DNA of 64,000 nucleotides from Flavobacterium hiemivividum (lineage in GTDB: Bacteria > Bacteroidota > Bacteroidia > Flavobacteriales > Flavobacteriaceae). Positions 36,471-46,083 of the stretch are shown piece after piece. Location: positions 234,258 to 298,257 of the forward strand of contig NZ_SMFO01000003.1 of the NCBI RefSeq assembly GCF_004349145.1. The letters are read 5' to 3'. Made by a program: the position numbers and the translations under genes. Below the pieces are notes generated by a model that saw nothing but the letters and a program-made list of their open reading frames with translations, searched no databases and was not told the origin of the DNA. The first letter of the stretch is position 1. Each line of letters begins with the position of its first letter.

Positions 36471-37460
36471 ATGAGAATAGCAGTTGTTGGTGCTACCGGA
36501 ATGGTTGGCGAAGTAATGTTAAAAGTGTTAGCAGAAAGAAATTTTCCTGTCACTGAATTAATTCCTGTTGCATCTGAAAGATCAGTGGGAAAAATAATTG
36601 AATTCAAAGGAAAGAGTTATCCTGTTGTAGGAATGCAAACCGCAGTAGACATGAAGGCAGATATAGCTTTGTTTTCTGCAGGTGGAGAAACCTCTTTAGA
36701 GTGGGCTCCAAAATTTGCCGCTGCTGGAACAACCGTTATTGATAACTCATCAGCATGGAGAATGGATCCTTCAAAAAAATTGATCGTTCCTGAAATCAAT
36801 GCTTCTTCCTTAACTAAGGAGGATAAAATTATCGCAAACCCAAACTGTTCGACCATCCAGATGGTTTTAGTTTTAGCGCCTTTGCATAAAAAATACAACA
36901 TTAAGCGTGTTATTGTTTCTACTTATCAATCTATTACTGGAACTGGTGTAAAAGCAGTAGAGCAATTAGAAAATGAATATGCAGGAGTGCAAGGTGAAAT
37001 GGCGTACAAATACCCAATTCATAGAAATGCGATTCCACAATGTGATTCATTCGAAGAAAACGGATACACTAAAGAGGAAATGAAACTGGTTCGCGAGACT
37101 CAAAAAATATTAGACGATAAAACAATTGCTGTTACAGCTACTGCAGTTCGTGTGCCTATCGTAGGTGGACACAGTGAAGCGGTAAATGTGGAGTTTTCGA
37201 ATGACTTTGTAGTTTCAGAAATTCAAAATTTATTGCATCATACAGACGGTGTTGTTGTACAAGACAATAACGATACTTTCACTTACCCGATGCCAATGTA
37301 TGCCCAAGGAAAAGATGATGTTTTTGTAGGTAGAATTCGTCGTGACGAAAGCCAAGCAAATACATTGAACATGTGGATTGTTGCTGACAATTTAAGAAAA
37401 GGAGCAGCCACAAATACAATTCAAATCGCGGAATACCTAGTAGCTTCTAAGCTAGTCTAA
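36471..37460 (+). CDS. asd: Aspartate-semialdehyde dehydrogenase
   Basis: This 329-residue cytoplasmic enzyme reduces aspartyl phosphate to aspartate semialdehyde, the entry to lysine/diaminopimelate, threonine and methionine synthesis. It shows the NADP-binding GATGMVGEVML, SERSVGK, DNSSAWRMD, the active-site Cys126 in NPNCSTIQMV, and RVPIVGGHSEAVNVEF. Length is typical. It lies alone between two terminators. Confidence 0.96.
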   Translation: MRIAVVGATGMVGEVMLKVLAERNFPVTELIPVASERSVGKIIEFKGKSYPVVGMQTAVDMKADIALFSAGGETSLEWAPKFAAAGTTVIDNSSAWRMDPSKKLIVPEINASSLTKEDKIIANPNCSTIQMVLVLAPLHKKYNIKRVIVSTYQSITGTGVKAVEQLENEYAGVQGEMAYKYPIHRNAIPQCDSFEENGYTKEEMKLVRETQKILDDKTIAVTATAVRVPIVGGHSEAVNVEFSNDFVVSEIQNLLHHTDGVVVQDNNDTFTYPMPMYAQGKDDVFVGRIRRDESQANTLNMWIVADNLRKGAATNTIQIAEYLVASKLV

Positions 37461-37540
37461 GCATTTTGTCACAAAGTCGCTAGTCTTAAAGTCAAAAGGC
37501 TAGCGGATGTTCATTTTAGCATAGGCTAATTAAAAAATTT

Positions 37541-37596
37541 AAACCATCTGTTAAAACAATCCATTAGTTTTGTTAAAACAGCTGGTTTTCTTTTTT
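37541..37596 (+). terminator. Long hairpin terminator after asd
   Basis: AAACCATCTGTT (37541-37552) pairs with AACAGCTGGTTT (37577-37588) with one mismatch; inner complementary AAAACA/TGTTTT segments extend the stem. It is followed by TCTTTTTT. Confidence 0.75.
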
Positions 37597-37619
37597 ATGT
37601 TTTGTTACATTTGCAATCA

Positions 37620-37970
37620 ATGAAAAAGAAGCAGCTTATAATTAGTCTCTCTTTGGCCGTTACGGTATTGTTTTCAATACTGTTTCAGTCGTTTCATAGC
37701 TATGAGCATTTTGTAAAGCAATTTGCCGAAAAAGAATGCCATCACAAGTACAGCAACGGTACGCCCGAAATTACACATCAACATCATAATTTAGAGGATT
37801 GTAAAGTGTGTCAATTTACTTTTGGGAATTACGTAACTCCCGAAGTTTTTGCTTGTAAACTCAGTTCAAATTACAAACAACTCCCTTATTTTTATAAAAC
37901 TGTTAAAGGAATTCTGTCTTTTTCAGGAAGTTTGTATTCACATAGAGGTCCCCCTTTTTTAACGGCTTAA
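37620..37970 (+). CDS. Small exported Cys/His-rich protein, DUF2946-like
   Basis: This 116-residue protein is counted from the ATG at 37620 (MKKKQLIISLSLAVTVLFSILFQ, a signal or anchor helix); the ATG at 37602 adds six residues. The middle is rich in possible metal ligands: ECHHKY, HQHHNLEDCKVCQF. The C-terminus, SHRGPPFL, recalls the RGPP ending of DUF2946 proteins. It lies 223 bp upstream of a TonB receptor with a His/Asp-rich loop, so a role in handling zinc or copper in the periplasm is likely but inferred. Confidence 0.65.
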   Translation: MKKKQLIISLSLAVTVLFSILFQSFHSYEHFVKQFAEKECHHKYSNGTPEITHQHHNLEDCKVCQFTFGNYVTPEVFACKLSSNYKQLPYFYKTVKGILSFSGSLYSHRGPPFLTA

Positions 37971-38193
37971 AATCACTCTTTTTTTTTAAGAAGAATAAAA
38001 TTAAACGCACTGTTTTGATTTTAAACAATTACAAATTAAACATTCTCTTATAGTTTAATACTATACTTTGTGTCCAAAAAATTAATTCAAGCTACAACAC
38101 AATAGTGGCTTTGATGGTTTTTTTAGGATAACATTGTTCGTATAAAATTGTTTTTGAGGGGATGAATCTCTAAATATCCATACAATCATTTTA

Positions 38194-40449
38194 ATGAAAA
38201 AATATATAATTGCCCTAATTTTAGGGTTTTCGGCAATGCTTCAAGCGCAAAATACAGTATCGGGAACAGTAACAGATATGAATAAACAGCCGGTAAGCGG
38301 GGTGTCTGTCTATGTCCCAGAATTACATAAAGGAACCATAACTGATGGAAACGGAAAATACAGTTTGGCCAACCTTCCTGATGGAAAAGTAAAATTGAGT
38401 TTTAGTTACATAGGTTTTATAACTGAAAATAGAAAAATTGAAGGAATTCAAAAGGAAAACACATTAGACGTAGTTATTGAAGAAACTGTTTTCCATATGA
38501 ATGAAGTAATTGTTTCTACTGCTTTCAACAAAATACAATCACAAAATGTGATGAAAGTGGAGCATGAAACGATTAAGGAGTTACAACAAAAGGGGACTGC
38601 GACCTTAGTAGAGGGACTAGCAACTATTCCAGGTGTTTCTCAAGTTTCTACAGGAACATCAATTGGGAAACCAGTTATTCGTGGTTTAAGCGGCAATCGT
38701 GTTTTAGTCTATTCACAAGGTGTTAGAATAGAAAATCAGCAGTTTGGAAGCGAGCATGGTTTGGGTTTAAATGACTCAGGAATTGAAAGCGTTGAGGTAA
38801 TAAAAGGACCGGCTTCTTTGTTGTATGGTTCGGATGCTTTGGGTGGTGTTTTGTATTTTAATCCGGAGAAATTTGCTGATGCGAATACTTTTCAAGCAAA
38901 TGTTAGTCAGAAATTTTTCAGTAATACTCAAGGTAGCAATACTTCACTGGGATTAAAAACCTCCTCTGACAATTGGAAATTCCTTGCGCGTGGTAGTTAT
39001 AATACACATGCTGATTATAAAATTAAAGATGGTGATAGAGTAACTAATACGCGTTACAATGAGACAGATTTTAAAACCGGAATTGGATACAGCAATTCTA
39101 AATTTTCATCTGTGCTGCGCTACAATTACAATGCGCTCGATTTAGGAATTCCCGAAGAAGGAATTGGGGAACAATCAACAAACAAAAATCCTGATTTTCC
39201 AAAGCAAGGTGTTTTCAATCACCTACTGAGTTTAAATAATATCGTTTATTTTGCAAAATCTAAATTAGATGTTGATTTAGGGTATATTTCTAATAATCGA
39301 AAGGAGTTTGAAGAAAGCAATGATCCTTCTTTAGATATGGATTTAAACACGTTCAACTACAATGCAAAATACTATTTGCCGCAATTTGGAAGGTTTGAAA
39401 CTATTTTGGGAGTGCAAGGAATGCATCAAACCAATACGAATTCAGGTGAAGAATATTTAATTCCTGATGCTACTACAAATGATTTTGGTGTTTTTGGAAT
39501 GGTTAATTACCAATGGAAATCTAATGTAATTCAGGCTGGTTTGCGTTTTGATAGTCGTAATATCAATTCGTTAGCTCACGAGGCAGATGATCATGATGAT
39601 CATGCTGATCATGATGGACACGAGCATCACGGTGGAGAATTTGACGCGCTAAACAGATCATTCAATAGTTTTAATGCCTCATTAGGTTATAAAACAAATC
39701 TAGCTGAACCGTTGACTATGCGTGTGAACGTTGCTACTGGTTTTAGAGCTCCAAATTTAGCAGAGTTAACTTCTAATGGTGTGCACCATGGAACCAATCG
39801 ATTTGAGGTAGGGAATGCTAATTTAAAAACAGAACAAAACATTCAAACCGATTTAAATCTAGAATATAGCAACAGTCATTTTGAGTTTTTTGTGAATGGT
39901 TTTTACAACCACATTAACGATTACATTTATACTTCACCTACAGGAACACAAATCGATGCTAACGACGTTTTTGAATACATTCAAGATGATGCCAGATTAT
40001 ATGGTGGTGAGATAGGATTGCATTTTCACCCACATCCTTTGGACTGGCTGCATTATGAAACTAGTTTTGAATCGGTTACCGGTAAGAAGCAGTCGCGAAG
40101 CGGTGGAAGTGACTATTTGCCTTTAATTCCAGCAAACAACTGGAATAACACCATTAGAACTGAGTTTGATATTAAGAACTGGCTCGCAGAAGGTTTTGCT
40201 TCAATAAGCGTAAACACGACCTTGAATCAAAATAAGGTGAGTGGTTTTGAAACAAGTTCAAGCGGATATACCTTGGTGAATCTTGGTTTCGGTGGGACAG
40301 TAAAACTGGGAGAAACAGTTTTTGATGTCAGCTTAAACGGAAATAACTTGTTTGACAAAAGCTATATAGCGCATCTTTCGAGACTAAAAACAGACGGAAT
40401 TCCTAATATAGGACGAAATATAGTTCTGGGTGTCAATTTCGATTTATAG
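38194..40449 (+). CDS. TonB-dependent receptor with a His/Asp-rich loop, probable metal uptake
   Basis: This 751-residue outer-membrane receptor has a signal peptide (IIALILGFSAMLQAQ), a CarboxypepD_reg-like domain (VSGTVTDMNKQPVSGVSVYV), a plug (VIRGLSGNRVLVYSQGVRIE, GIESVEVIKGPASLLYGSDALGG) and a 22-strand barrel. At residues about 462-478 a loop is packed with His and Asp (HEADDHDDHADHDGHEHH), like the metal-binding loop of ZnuD-type zinc receptors. The preceding gene encodes a small Cys/His-rich exported protein. It is not a SusC: no SusD follows and it lacks the SusC extensions. Zinc is the best guess; copper or another metal is possible. Confidence 0.87.
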   Translation: MKKYIIALILGFSAMLQAQNTVSGTVTDMNKQPVSGVSVYVPELHKGTITDGNGKYSLANLPDGKVKLSFSYIGFITENRKIEGIQKENTLDVVIEETVFHMNEVIVSTAFNKIQSQNVMKVEHETIKELQQKGTATLVEGLATIPGVSQVSTGTSIGKPVIRGLSGNRVLVYSQGVRIENQQFGSEHGLGLNDSGIESVEVIKGPASLLYGSDALGGVLYFNPEKFADANTFQANVSQKFFSNTQGSNTSLGLKTSSDNWKFLARGSYNTHADYKIKDGDRVTNTRYNETDFKTGIGYSNSKFSSVLRYNYNALDLGIPEEGIGEQSTNKNPDFPKQGVFNHLLSLNNIVYFAKSKLDVDLGYISNNRKEFEESNDPSLDMDLNTFNYNAKYYLPQFGRFETILGVQGMHQTNTNSGEEYLIPDATTNDFGVFGMVNYQWKSNVIQAGLRFDSRNINSLAHEADDHDDHADHDGHEHHGGEFDALNRSFNSFNASLGYKTNLAEPLTMRVNVATGFRAPNLAELTSNGVHHGTNRFEVGNANLKTEQNIQTDLNLEYSNSHFEFFVNGFYNHINDYIYTSPTGTQIDANDVFEYIQDDARLYGGEIGLHFHPHPLDWLHYETSFESVTGKKQSRSGGSDYLPLIPANNWNNTIRTEFDIKNWLAEGFASISVNTTLNQNKVSGFETSSSGYTLVNLGFGGTVKLGETVFDVSLNGNNLFDKSYIAHLSRLKTDGIPNIGRNIVLGVNFDL

Positions 40450-40469
40450 AAAAAGCCTAAATAATGAAG

Positions 40470-40497
40470 CGCTATCCAAAAGGGTAGCGTTTTTTTT
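40470..40497 (+). terminator. Intrinsic terminator after the TonB receptor gene
   Basis: CGCTATCC (40470-40477) and GGGTAGCG (40482-40489) form an 8-bp stem with one T-G wobble and an AAAA loop, followed by eight Ts. Confidence 0.88.
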
Positions 40498-40617
40498 GTC
40501 GTGTAATTCTATAATCGATACTTTTCCATTTGAGTATAAAAATTTTGACGCTTAAGTTTTAAACCATTAAGAGAATTAAACAATACTTAATAGCCCTTAC
40601 TGTCTAAATGGTTTTTA

Positions 40618-40735
40618 ATTTCTTTGCGACTCTCTGCCATAACCTCTGTGCATCTTTGAGGGACAAATTTGATTCATAATCCAATCAAAAACTAATAAGC
40701 TTTCTTTCGACGCTCTGCGAAATAACTTTACATCG
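40618..40735. repeat. Degenerate intergenic inverted-repeat element, copy 1
   Basis: The segment containing CTTTGCGAC, CTCTGCCATAACCTCTGTG and CTCTGCGAAATAACTTT is similar to parts of 46084-46275 and 63499-63671. It fills most of the gap between the TonB receptor terminator and the photolyase operon. It has no coding potential. Confidence 0.4.
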
Positions 40736-40841
40736 GGTGCATATGTTTATAATAACATTCTCTATTTAAACTAAGTTTTGTATATTTGTTTAACATTAAC
40801 ATTAAAAAAGTTAAACAAAATATTTAAAGAGTAAAACGAAA

Positions 40842-42395
40842 GTGAGTAAAGTCCCAGTAAATATCGTTTGGTTTAAAAGAGATTTGCGTTTCGTAGATAA
40901 CGAAGCTTTGTTTGCTGCGCAAAATTTGAGACTACCTTTACTATTTGTTTATTGTTTTGAACCCACTGTTATGAATTACGATGATGCCGATGTGCGTCAT
41001 TGGCGGTTTATATATGAGTCGATTCAGGATTTGCAAACCAAACTTAATCCTATAAATGGAACCTTCTATTATTTTCATAACGAAGTTCAGGCTGTTTTTT
41101 CGGAATTAGTAAAAAACTACGATATAAAAACGGTGTTTTCGCATCAGGAAATTGGTAACAAAATCACTTTTGATCGGGATATCGCTATGCAGGCTTTTTT
41201 CGAAATAAATAATATTGCTTGGAAAGAATCGCAGTTGCATGGTGTAATCAGGAAATTAAAATCAAGGCAACATTGGGATAAACGTTGGGAAGAGGTAATG
41301 CGCGCCGAACCTAAAATGAGTGCGGTTCAAGATTTTAATCTAGTTAAGTTAGAGGATGTTTTTTATAATTCCCTAAAAGGAAATTCGCTTTCTGAAGAAA
41401 TTACAAATCCGAATAAAAATTTCCAAAAAGGCGGCGAAAATCTCGCTTGGCGCTATTTAGACAGTTTTGTAAAAGAGCGCTATGTCAATTACAGCAAGCA
41501 TATTTCTAAACCGGCTTTAAGTAGAAAAGGCTGTAGCCGCTTGTCACCTTATCTGGCTTACGGCAATATTAGTATGCGAATGATTTATCAATATACGAAT
41601 CAGCATTATCAGAATTCTAAAAACAAACGAGCGATTCTTAATTTTGTTTCAAGACTGCATTGGCATTGTCACTTTATGCAAAAATTTGAAGATGAATGCC
41701 GCATGGAATTTGAAAATGTAAATAGAGCCTATAACACTTTGGTCAAGCCAAAAAATGAAGTCTATATCAAAGCTTGGCAAGAAGGAAAAACGGGAGTGCC
41801 TCTTGTTGATGCCTGCATGCGATGTCTGGTTGCAACGGGCTATGTCAATTTCAGGATGCGGGCTATGTTGGTTTCTTTCTTCACTTTTAATCTTTGGCAA
41901 GATTGGCGGGAATTGCATTTTTTGGCAAGACAATTTCTGGATTACGAACCCGGAATTCATTACCCACAAATCCAAATGCAATCAGGAACAACTGGAATTA
42001 ATACTATTCGGATTTATAGTCCCATAAAAAACTCTGAAGATCATGATCCTGACGGTATTTTTATCAAACAATGGTTGCCTGAGTTAGCGGAAATTCCAGT
42101 GAGCTTAATCCATGAACCTTGGAAATTAAATCCTATAGAACAACAATTTTATAATTGCGAAATAGGGAAGGATTATCCTGAACCTATTGTGAACATTGAA
42201 GAAACTAGAAAGTATGCCAGTGATATTGTTTGGAGTTTCCGTAAAAGAGACGAAGTGAAAGAGGAAGGTAAACGGATTCTAAAAAAACACGTGAGTAGAA
42301 AGCCAATTTTGCAAAGCAAAAATGTGCGAATCACGCATTCCGAACTTGCTTCGGAATCTGATCTAAACCCAAGAACTAAAAAAACAAAATCATAA
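40842..42395 (+). CDS. Cryptochrome/photolyase family protein (FAD_binding_7 type)
   Basis: This 517-residue flavoprotein has the N-terminal antenna-binding Rossmann domain ([21 protein letters not shown]) and the FAD domain: [64 protein letters not shown] and [26 protein letters not shown]. It should repair cyclobutane dimers or act as a blue-light receptor; which one cannot be told here. The last 30 residues are a non-conserved tail, part of which is encoded by a palindrome (42337-42357). It is the first gene of a five-gene run; its stop overlaps the next start by one base. Confidence 0.88.
   Translation: MSKVPVNIVWFKRDLRFVDNEALFAAQNLRLPLLFVYCFEPTVMNYDDADVRHWRFIYESIQDLQTKLNPINGTFYYFHNEVQAVFSELVKNYDIKTVFSHQEIGNKITFDRDIAMQAFFEINNIAWKESQLHGVIRKLKSRQHWDKRWEEVMRAEPKMSAVQDFNLVKLEDVFYNSLKGNSLSEEITNPNKNFQKGGENLAWRYLDSFVKERYVNYSKHISKPALSRKGCSRLSPYLAYGNISMRMIYQYTNQHYQNSKNKRAILNFVSRLHWHCHFMQKFEDECRMEFENVNRAYNTLVKPKNEVYIKAWQEGKTGVPLVDACMRCLVATGYVNFRMRAMLVSFFTFNLWQDWRELHFLARQFLDYEPGIHYPQIQMQSGTTGINTIRIYSPIKNSEDHDPDGIFIKQWLPELAEIPVSLIHEPWKLNPIEQQFYNCEIGKDYPEPIVNIEETRKYASDIVWSFRKRDEVKEEGKRILKKHVSRKPILQSKNVRITHSELASESDLNPRTKKTKS
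42337..42357. repeat. Palindrome inside the 3' end of the first photolyase gene
   Basis: ATTCCGAA (42337-42344) and TTCGGAAT (42350-42357) form a perfect 8-bp inverted repeat with a 5-nt loop. It encodes the HSELASES part of the protein's poorly conserved C-terminal tail, suggesting insertion of a small palindromic element into the coding end. Confidence 0.5.
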
Positions 42396-43129
42396 TGACA
42401 CTTTTTTTAAAAGCAAATTGGGAAAATATTATAATGGCAAATTATGAAATTGACCCCGCAATACTAATTCCGTTCTTGCCCAAAGGTGTTGATCTCGATT
42501 TGTATGAAGGTAAAGCGTATGTAAGTTTAGTTGGATTTATGTTCAAGAAAACCAAGCTTTTCAATGTTCCGATTCCTTATTTTGGGACTTTTGAAGAAAT
42601 TAATTTGCGCTTTTATGTTATTCGAAAAGAAGAAAACACCGTAAAACGAGGAGTAGTTTTTGTCAATGAAACCATTCCGTATCCTATTGTGGCTTGGATG
42701 GCGAATAAATTATATAATGAGCATTATACCGTAGTTCCTACGAAACACGAAATCACAACAGCAAGCAAAAGTAAAAAAGTGCAGTTTGAATGGCTTTTAA
42801 ACAAAAAATGGAATAGTATTTATGTAGAAGCAACCACCGATTCGAAGCCGATGAAACATGAAAGTTTAGAAAAATTTATATTCGAACATTATTACGGCTA
42901 CACTAAAATTGACCAAAATAACACCGAAGAATACAAATTACAACATCCAAGTTGGCGAGTAAATCAAGTGTTAGATTATAAAATGGATTGTGATTTTGCA
43001 GCGATGTATGGTGATGCGTTTTCGATTTTAAATACTACAAAACCCGAAGCCGTTTTTATAGCCGAAGGTTCTTCAGTAGGAATAGAATGGAAAAGAAACC
43101 GACTAAATTTTGACAATGAAAAGGGTTAA
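42395..43129 (+). CDS. DUF2071 (YqjF-like) protein
   Basis: This 244-residue cytoplasmic protein belongs to the DUF2071/YqjF family, related in fold to acetoacetate decarboxylase (blocks LIPFLPKGVDLDLYEGKAYVSLVGFMF, FEEINLRFYV, GVVFVNETIPYPIVAWMANKLY, EHYYGYTK). Its function is unknown. It overlaps the upstream photolyase stop by one base and the downstream DUF2256 start by 14 bp, so it is translationally coupled in the light-repair operon. DUF2071 proteins next to photolyases occur in other bacteria, which hints at a linked role. Confidence 0.82.
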   Translation: MTLFLKANWENIIMANYEIDPAILIPFLPKGVDLDLYEGKAYVSLVGFMFKKTKLFNVPIPYFGTFEEINLRFYVIRKEENTVKRGVVFVNETIPYPIVAWMANKLYNEHYTVVPTKHEITTASKSKKVQFEWLLNKKWNSIYVEATTDSKPMKHESLEKFIFEHYYGYTKIDQNNTEEYKLQHPSWRVNQVLDYKMDCDFAAMYGDAFSILNTTKPEAVFIAEGSSVGIEWKRNRLNFDNEKG

Positions 43130-43253
43130 AAAACAAGATTTGCCTTCAAAGGTTTGTATCGTTTGTCAAAGACCTTTTTCTTGGCGCAAAAAATGGGAAA
43201 AGGTTTGGGATGAGGTAAAATATTGTAGTGATAAATGCAGAAGCAATAAATAA
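43116..43253 (+). CDS. DUF2256 small zinc-finger protein
   Basis: This 45-residue protein, too short for ordinary gene callers, starts MKRVKKQDLPSK and contains CIVC (Cys14, Cys17), the aromatic block RPFSWRKKWEKVWDEVKYC and SDKC (Cys37, Cys41), a four-Cys zinc-ribbon layout. DUF2256 genes are typically beside photolyase/cryptochrome genes. It starts inside the DUF2071 gene and ends one base before the ATG of the Fe-S photolyase, so it is tightly coupled to both. Function is unknown; DNA binding or a maturation role would fit. Confidence 0.88.
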   Translation: MKRVKKQDLPSKVCIVCQRPFSWRKKWEKVWDEVKYCSDKCRSNK

Positions 43254-43254
43254 A

Positions 43255-44790
43255 ATGAGTAAAACAGTACGACTTATTCTCGGCGATCAACTAAACAGCA
43301 ATCATTCCTGGTTTAAAACTACTGATGATTCGGTGACTTATGTCATGATGGAAATTCGTTCTGAAACCGATTATGCTAAGCATCACATCCAAAAAGTTGT
43401 CGGTTTTTTTGCGGCGATGCAGGCGTTTTATTTCGATTTAAAAGCAAAAAAGCATCAGCTGATTTATATGTATTTGAATGATGAAGACAATTTGCAATCC
43501 TTTGATAGAAATATTAAAAGCTTAATTTCTAAACACAAATTCACCCATTTTGAATACCAGTTGCCAGATGAGTTTCGTGTTGACGAAGTTTTAAAAGAAC
43601 TTTGTAAATCAAGCGAGATCTCAAGTTCAGTAATTGATTCGGAACATTTTTTTACTTCCCGAAACGAATTGGAACATTTTTTTGAAGGTAAGAAAACCTT
43701 TGTGATGGAAAACTTCTATCGCATGCTTAGAAAAAAGCACGATGTTTTAATGGAAGGCGATCAGCCATTAACTGGCAAGTGGAATTATGACAGTGAAAAT
43801 CGAAAAAAGTTACCCAAAAATCACAAACCTACACCGCCCTTAGTTTTTAGTAATGATGTTTCTAAAGTTCTTGAACAAATCAATACAACAGACATTAAAA
43901 CTATCGGAAATATTGATGCTGTAAATTTTGTTTGGCCAATTAATCGAGCACAATCATTGCAATTATTAGATTTTTTTCTTGCAGAATGCTTGCACTTATT
44001 TGGTAGTTTTCAAGATGCTATGACGCCAAATGAGTGGTCTTTATATCATTCACGACTTTCTTTTTCAATGAATTTAAAGATGATTTCGCCGCAAGAAGTT
44101 ATTGATAAAGCCATGAAAGAGTGGGAAAGTAGGCCTAATGAAATCGAATACAATCAATTAGAAGGATTTGTACGGCAAATAATAGGTTGGCGCGAATACA
44201 TGCGAGGAATTTACTGGCTGAAGATGCCCGAATATTCCAGTATGAATTTTTTTAATAATCAGGAAAAGTTGCCAGATTGGTTTTGGACAGGCAACACTAA
44301 AATGAATTGTTTAAAAGACGCTATAAATCAGTCGTTGAATTTTGCCTACGCACATCATATTCAGCGATTGATGATAACTGGGAATTTTGCGCTTTTGGCA
44401 GGAATAGATCCTGACGAAATTGATGCTTGGTATCTTGGTATCTATATTGACGCCATTGAATGGGTTGAAATTACAAACACTCGTGGTATGAGTCAATTTG
44501 CAGATGGCGGCATTGTAGGCACCAAACCGTATGTGAGTTCGGCTGCTTATATTGACAAAATGAGTCATTATTGTGGCAGTTGTTTTTATAAAAAAGAACT
44601 TAAAACAGGGGGTAAATCATGTCCTTTTAATAGCCTGTATTGGAATTTCTATGATAAAAATGAGGGTAAATTAGCTAAAAACCCAAGAATTGGAATGATG
44701 TATAATGTTTGGAGAAAAATGAAGCCAGAGGCGAAGGTTGCCTTATTAGAACAAGCGGATTATTATCTAAAAAAAATCAATGAATTATGA
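43255..44790 (+). CDS. Fe-S bacterial cryptochrome/photolyase (PhrB-like (6-4) photolyase)
   Basis: This 511-residue protein is of the FeS-BCP family (PhrB of Agrobacterium), which repairs (6-4) photoproducts using FAD and a ribolumazine antenna. It starts with VRLILGDQLNSNHSWF and keeps all four cluster cysteines at the expected spacing: Cys352 (MNCLKDAI), Cys440 and Cys443 (CGSC), Cys456 (SCPFN). GWREYMRGIYWLKMPEY and NTRGMSQFADGG are family blocks. A GTG-like earlier start at 43228 lies inside the DUF2256 gene; the ATG at 43255 fits homologue length. Its stop overlaps the next ATG (ATGA). Confidence 0.92.
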   Translation: MSKTVRLILGDQLNSNHSWFKTTDDSVTYVMMEIRSETDYAKHHIQKVVGFFAAMQAFYFDLKAKKHQLIYMYLNDEDNLQSFDRNIKSLISKHKFTHFEYQLPDEFRVDEVLKELCKSSEISSSVIDSEHFFTSRNELEHFFEGKKTFVMENFYRMLRKKHDVLMEGDQPLTGKWNYDSENRKKLPKNHKPTPPLVFSNDVSKVLEQINTTDIKTIGNIDAVNFVWPINRAQSLQLLDFFLAECLHLFGSFQDAMTPNEWSLYHSRLSFSMNLKMISPQEVIDKAMKEWESRPNEIEYNQLEGFVRQIIGWREYMRGIYWLKMPEYSSMNFFNNQEKLPDWFWTGNTKMNCLKDAINQSLNFAYAHHIQRLMITGNFALLAGIDPDEIDAWYLGIYIDAIEWVEITNTRGMSQFADGGIVGTKPYVSSAAYIDKMSHYCGSCFYKKELKTGGKSCPFNSLYWNFYDKNEGKLAKNPRIGMMYNVWRKMKPEAKVALLEQADYYLKKINEL

Positions 44791-46076
44791 AAACGGCGAT
44801 AGTTTGGTTTAAGACAGATTTACGATTATATGATAATGAAGCGCTAATAAAAGCAATTGCTCAAAGCGAAGAAATTATACCTGTGTATTGTTTTGATGAT
44901 GCCCATTTTGAAACGACGCAATATGGTTTTAAAAAAACAGGAAATTATCGGGCTAAATTTTTATTGGAATCATTACAAGATTTAGATAATAGTTTGCGTA
45001 AAATGGGTTCTGGCCTTGTTATTTTAAAAGGAAAGCCAGAAGTTGAGATTCCTAAAATTGTCAAAGAATATAGAGCTCTAAAAGTTTTTGCCAAACGTGA
45101 AGTGGCTTTTGAAGAAAAACAAACAGAAAACTTAGTGCAAACAGCACTTTTTAAATTGCGTTGTGAACTCGAAACTTTTAGCACCAGTACCTTGTATCAT
45201 GCCGAAGATTTACCGTTTGCAATAAAAGATATCCCTGATGTTTTTACGACCTTTAGAAAAAAAACGGAACTAGATGCGGGCGTTAGACCTGTTTTAAAAA
45301 GGCCAATTACAATAACATCTCCAAATATTCCTAAATTGATTTTACCTACTTTAAAAGAGCTAGGCTTACGGTTCTCTGCAATAGATTCTCGTGCAGCGAT
45401 TCAATTTAAGGGAGGTGAAACAGCGGGAATGAAACGGCTAAATCATTATTTTTTTGAAACAAAAAGCCTATCTGTATATAAGGAAACTAGAAACGGAATG
45501 GTAGGGGAAGATTATTCTTCAAAATTTTCGGCTTGGTTAGCAATGGGCTGTATTTCACCCAGAGCGATTTATCATGAGATAAAAAAATACGAAAATGAAA
45601 ATCAGGCCAACGATTCTACGTATTGGCTGGTTTTTGAGTTGCTATGGCGTGATTTTTTTAGGTTCATGTTTAAAAAATACCAAACTAAATTTTTCTTATA
45701 CTCAGGTATAAAAAGCGATAATGTAAATTCAAAAGCGCTGAATAAAAAACTGGTTTCGCATTGGATAAATGGTACAACTTCTTCTGATTTTATTAATGCT
45801 AATATGCTGGAATTGAAACAAACTGGTTTTATGAGCAATAGAGGCCGACAAAATGTGGCTAGTTATTTTTGTAACGAACTCAATATGGATTGGCGCATTG
45901 GCGCAGCTTATTTTGAGTCGCAGTTAATTGATTATGATGTTTGTAGTAATTGGGGAAATTGGGCGTATCTGGCAGGAGTAGGAAACGACCCCAGAAAACA
46001 CCGTTATTTCAACATTGAAAAACAAGCTAATGATTATGATAAAGATAGGGCATTTAGAGATTTGTGGTTGCAATAG
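44787..46076 (+). CDS. DASH-family cryptochrome
   Basis: This 429-residue flavoprotein is of the CRY-DASH type, with antenna domain TAIVWFKTDLRLYDNEAL, the DASH-like GNYRAKFLLESLQDLDNSLR, and FAD domain blocks SSKFSAWLAMGCISPRAIY, WLVFELLWRDFFRFMFKKY, FMSNRGRQNVASYF and DYDVCSNWGNWAYLAGVGND. These proteins repair cyclobutane dimers in single-stranded DNA and may sense blue light. It is the last gene of the operon, joined to the Fe-S photolyase by an ATGA overlap. Confidence 0.93.
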   Translation: MKTAIVWFKTDLRLYDNEALIKAIAQSEEIIPVYCFDDAHFETTQYGFKKTGNYRAKFLLESLQDLDNSLRKMGSGLVILKGKPEVEIPKIVKEYRALKVFAKREVAFEEKQTENLVQTALFKLRCELETFSTSTLYHAEDLPFAIKDIPDVFTTFRKKTELDAGVRPVLKRPITITSPNIPKLILPTLKELGLRFSAIDSRAAIQFKGGETAGMKRLNHYFFETKSLSVYKETRNGMVGEDYSSKFSAWLAMGCISPRAIYHEIKKYENENQANDSTYWLVFELLWRDFFRFMFKKYQTKFFLYSGIKSDNVNSKALNKKLVSHWINGTTSSDFINANMLELKQTGFMSNRGRQNVASYFCNELNMDWRIGAAYFESQLIDYDVCSNWGNWAYLAGVGNDPRKHRYFNIEKQANDYDKDRAFRDLWLQ

Positions 46077-46083
46077 TTTTTTT

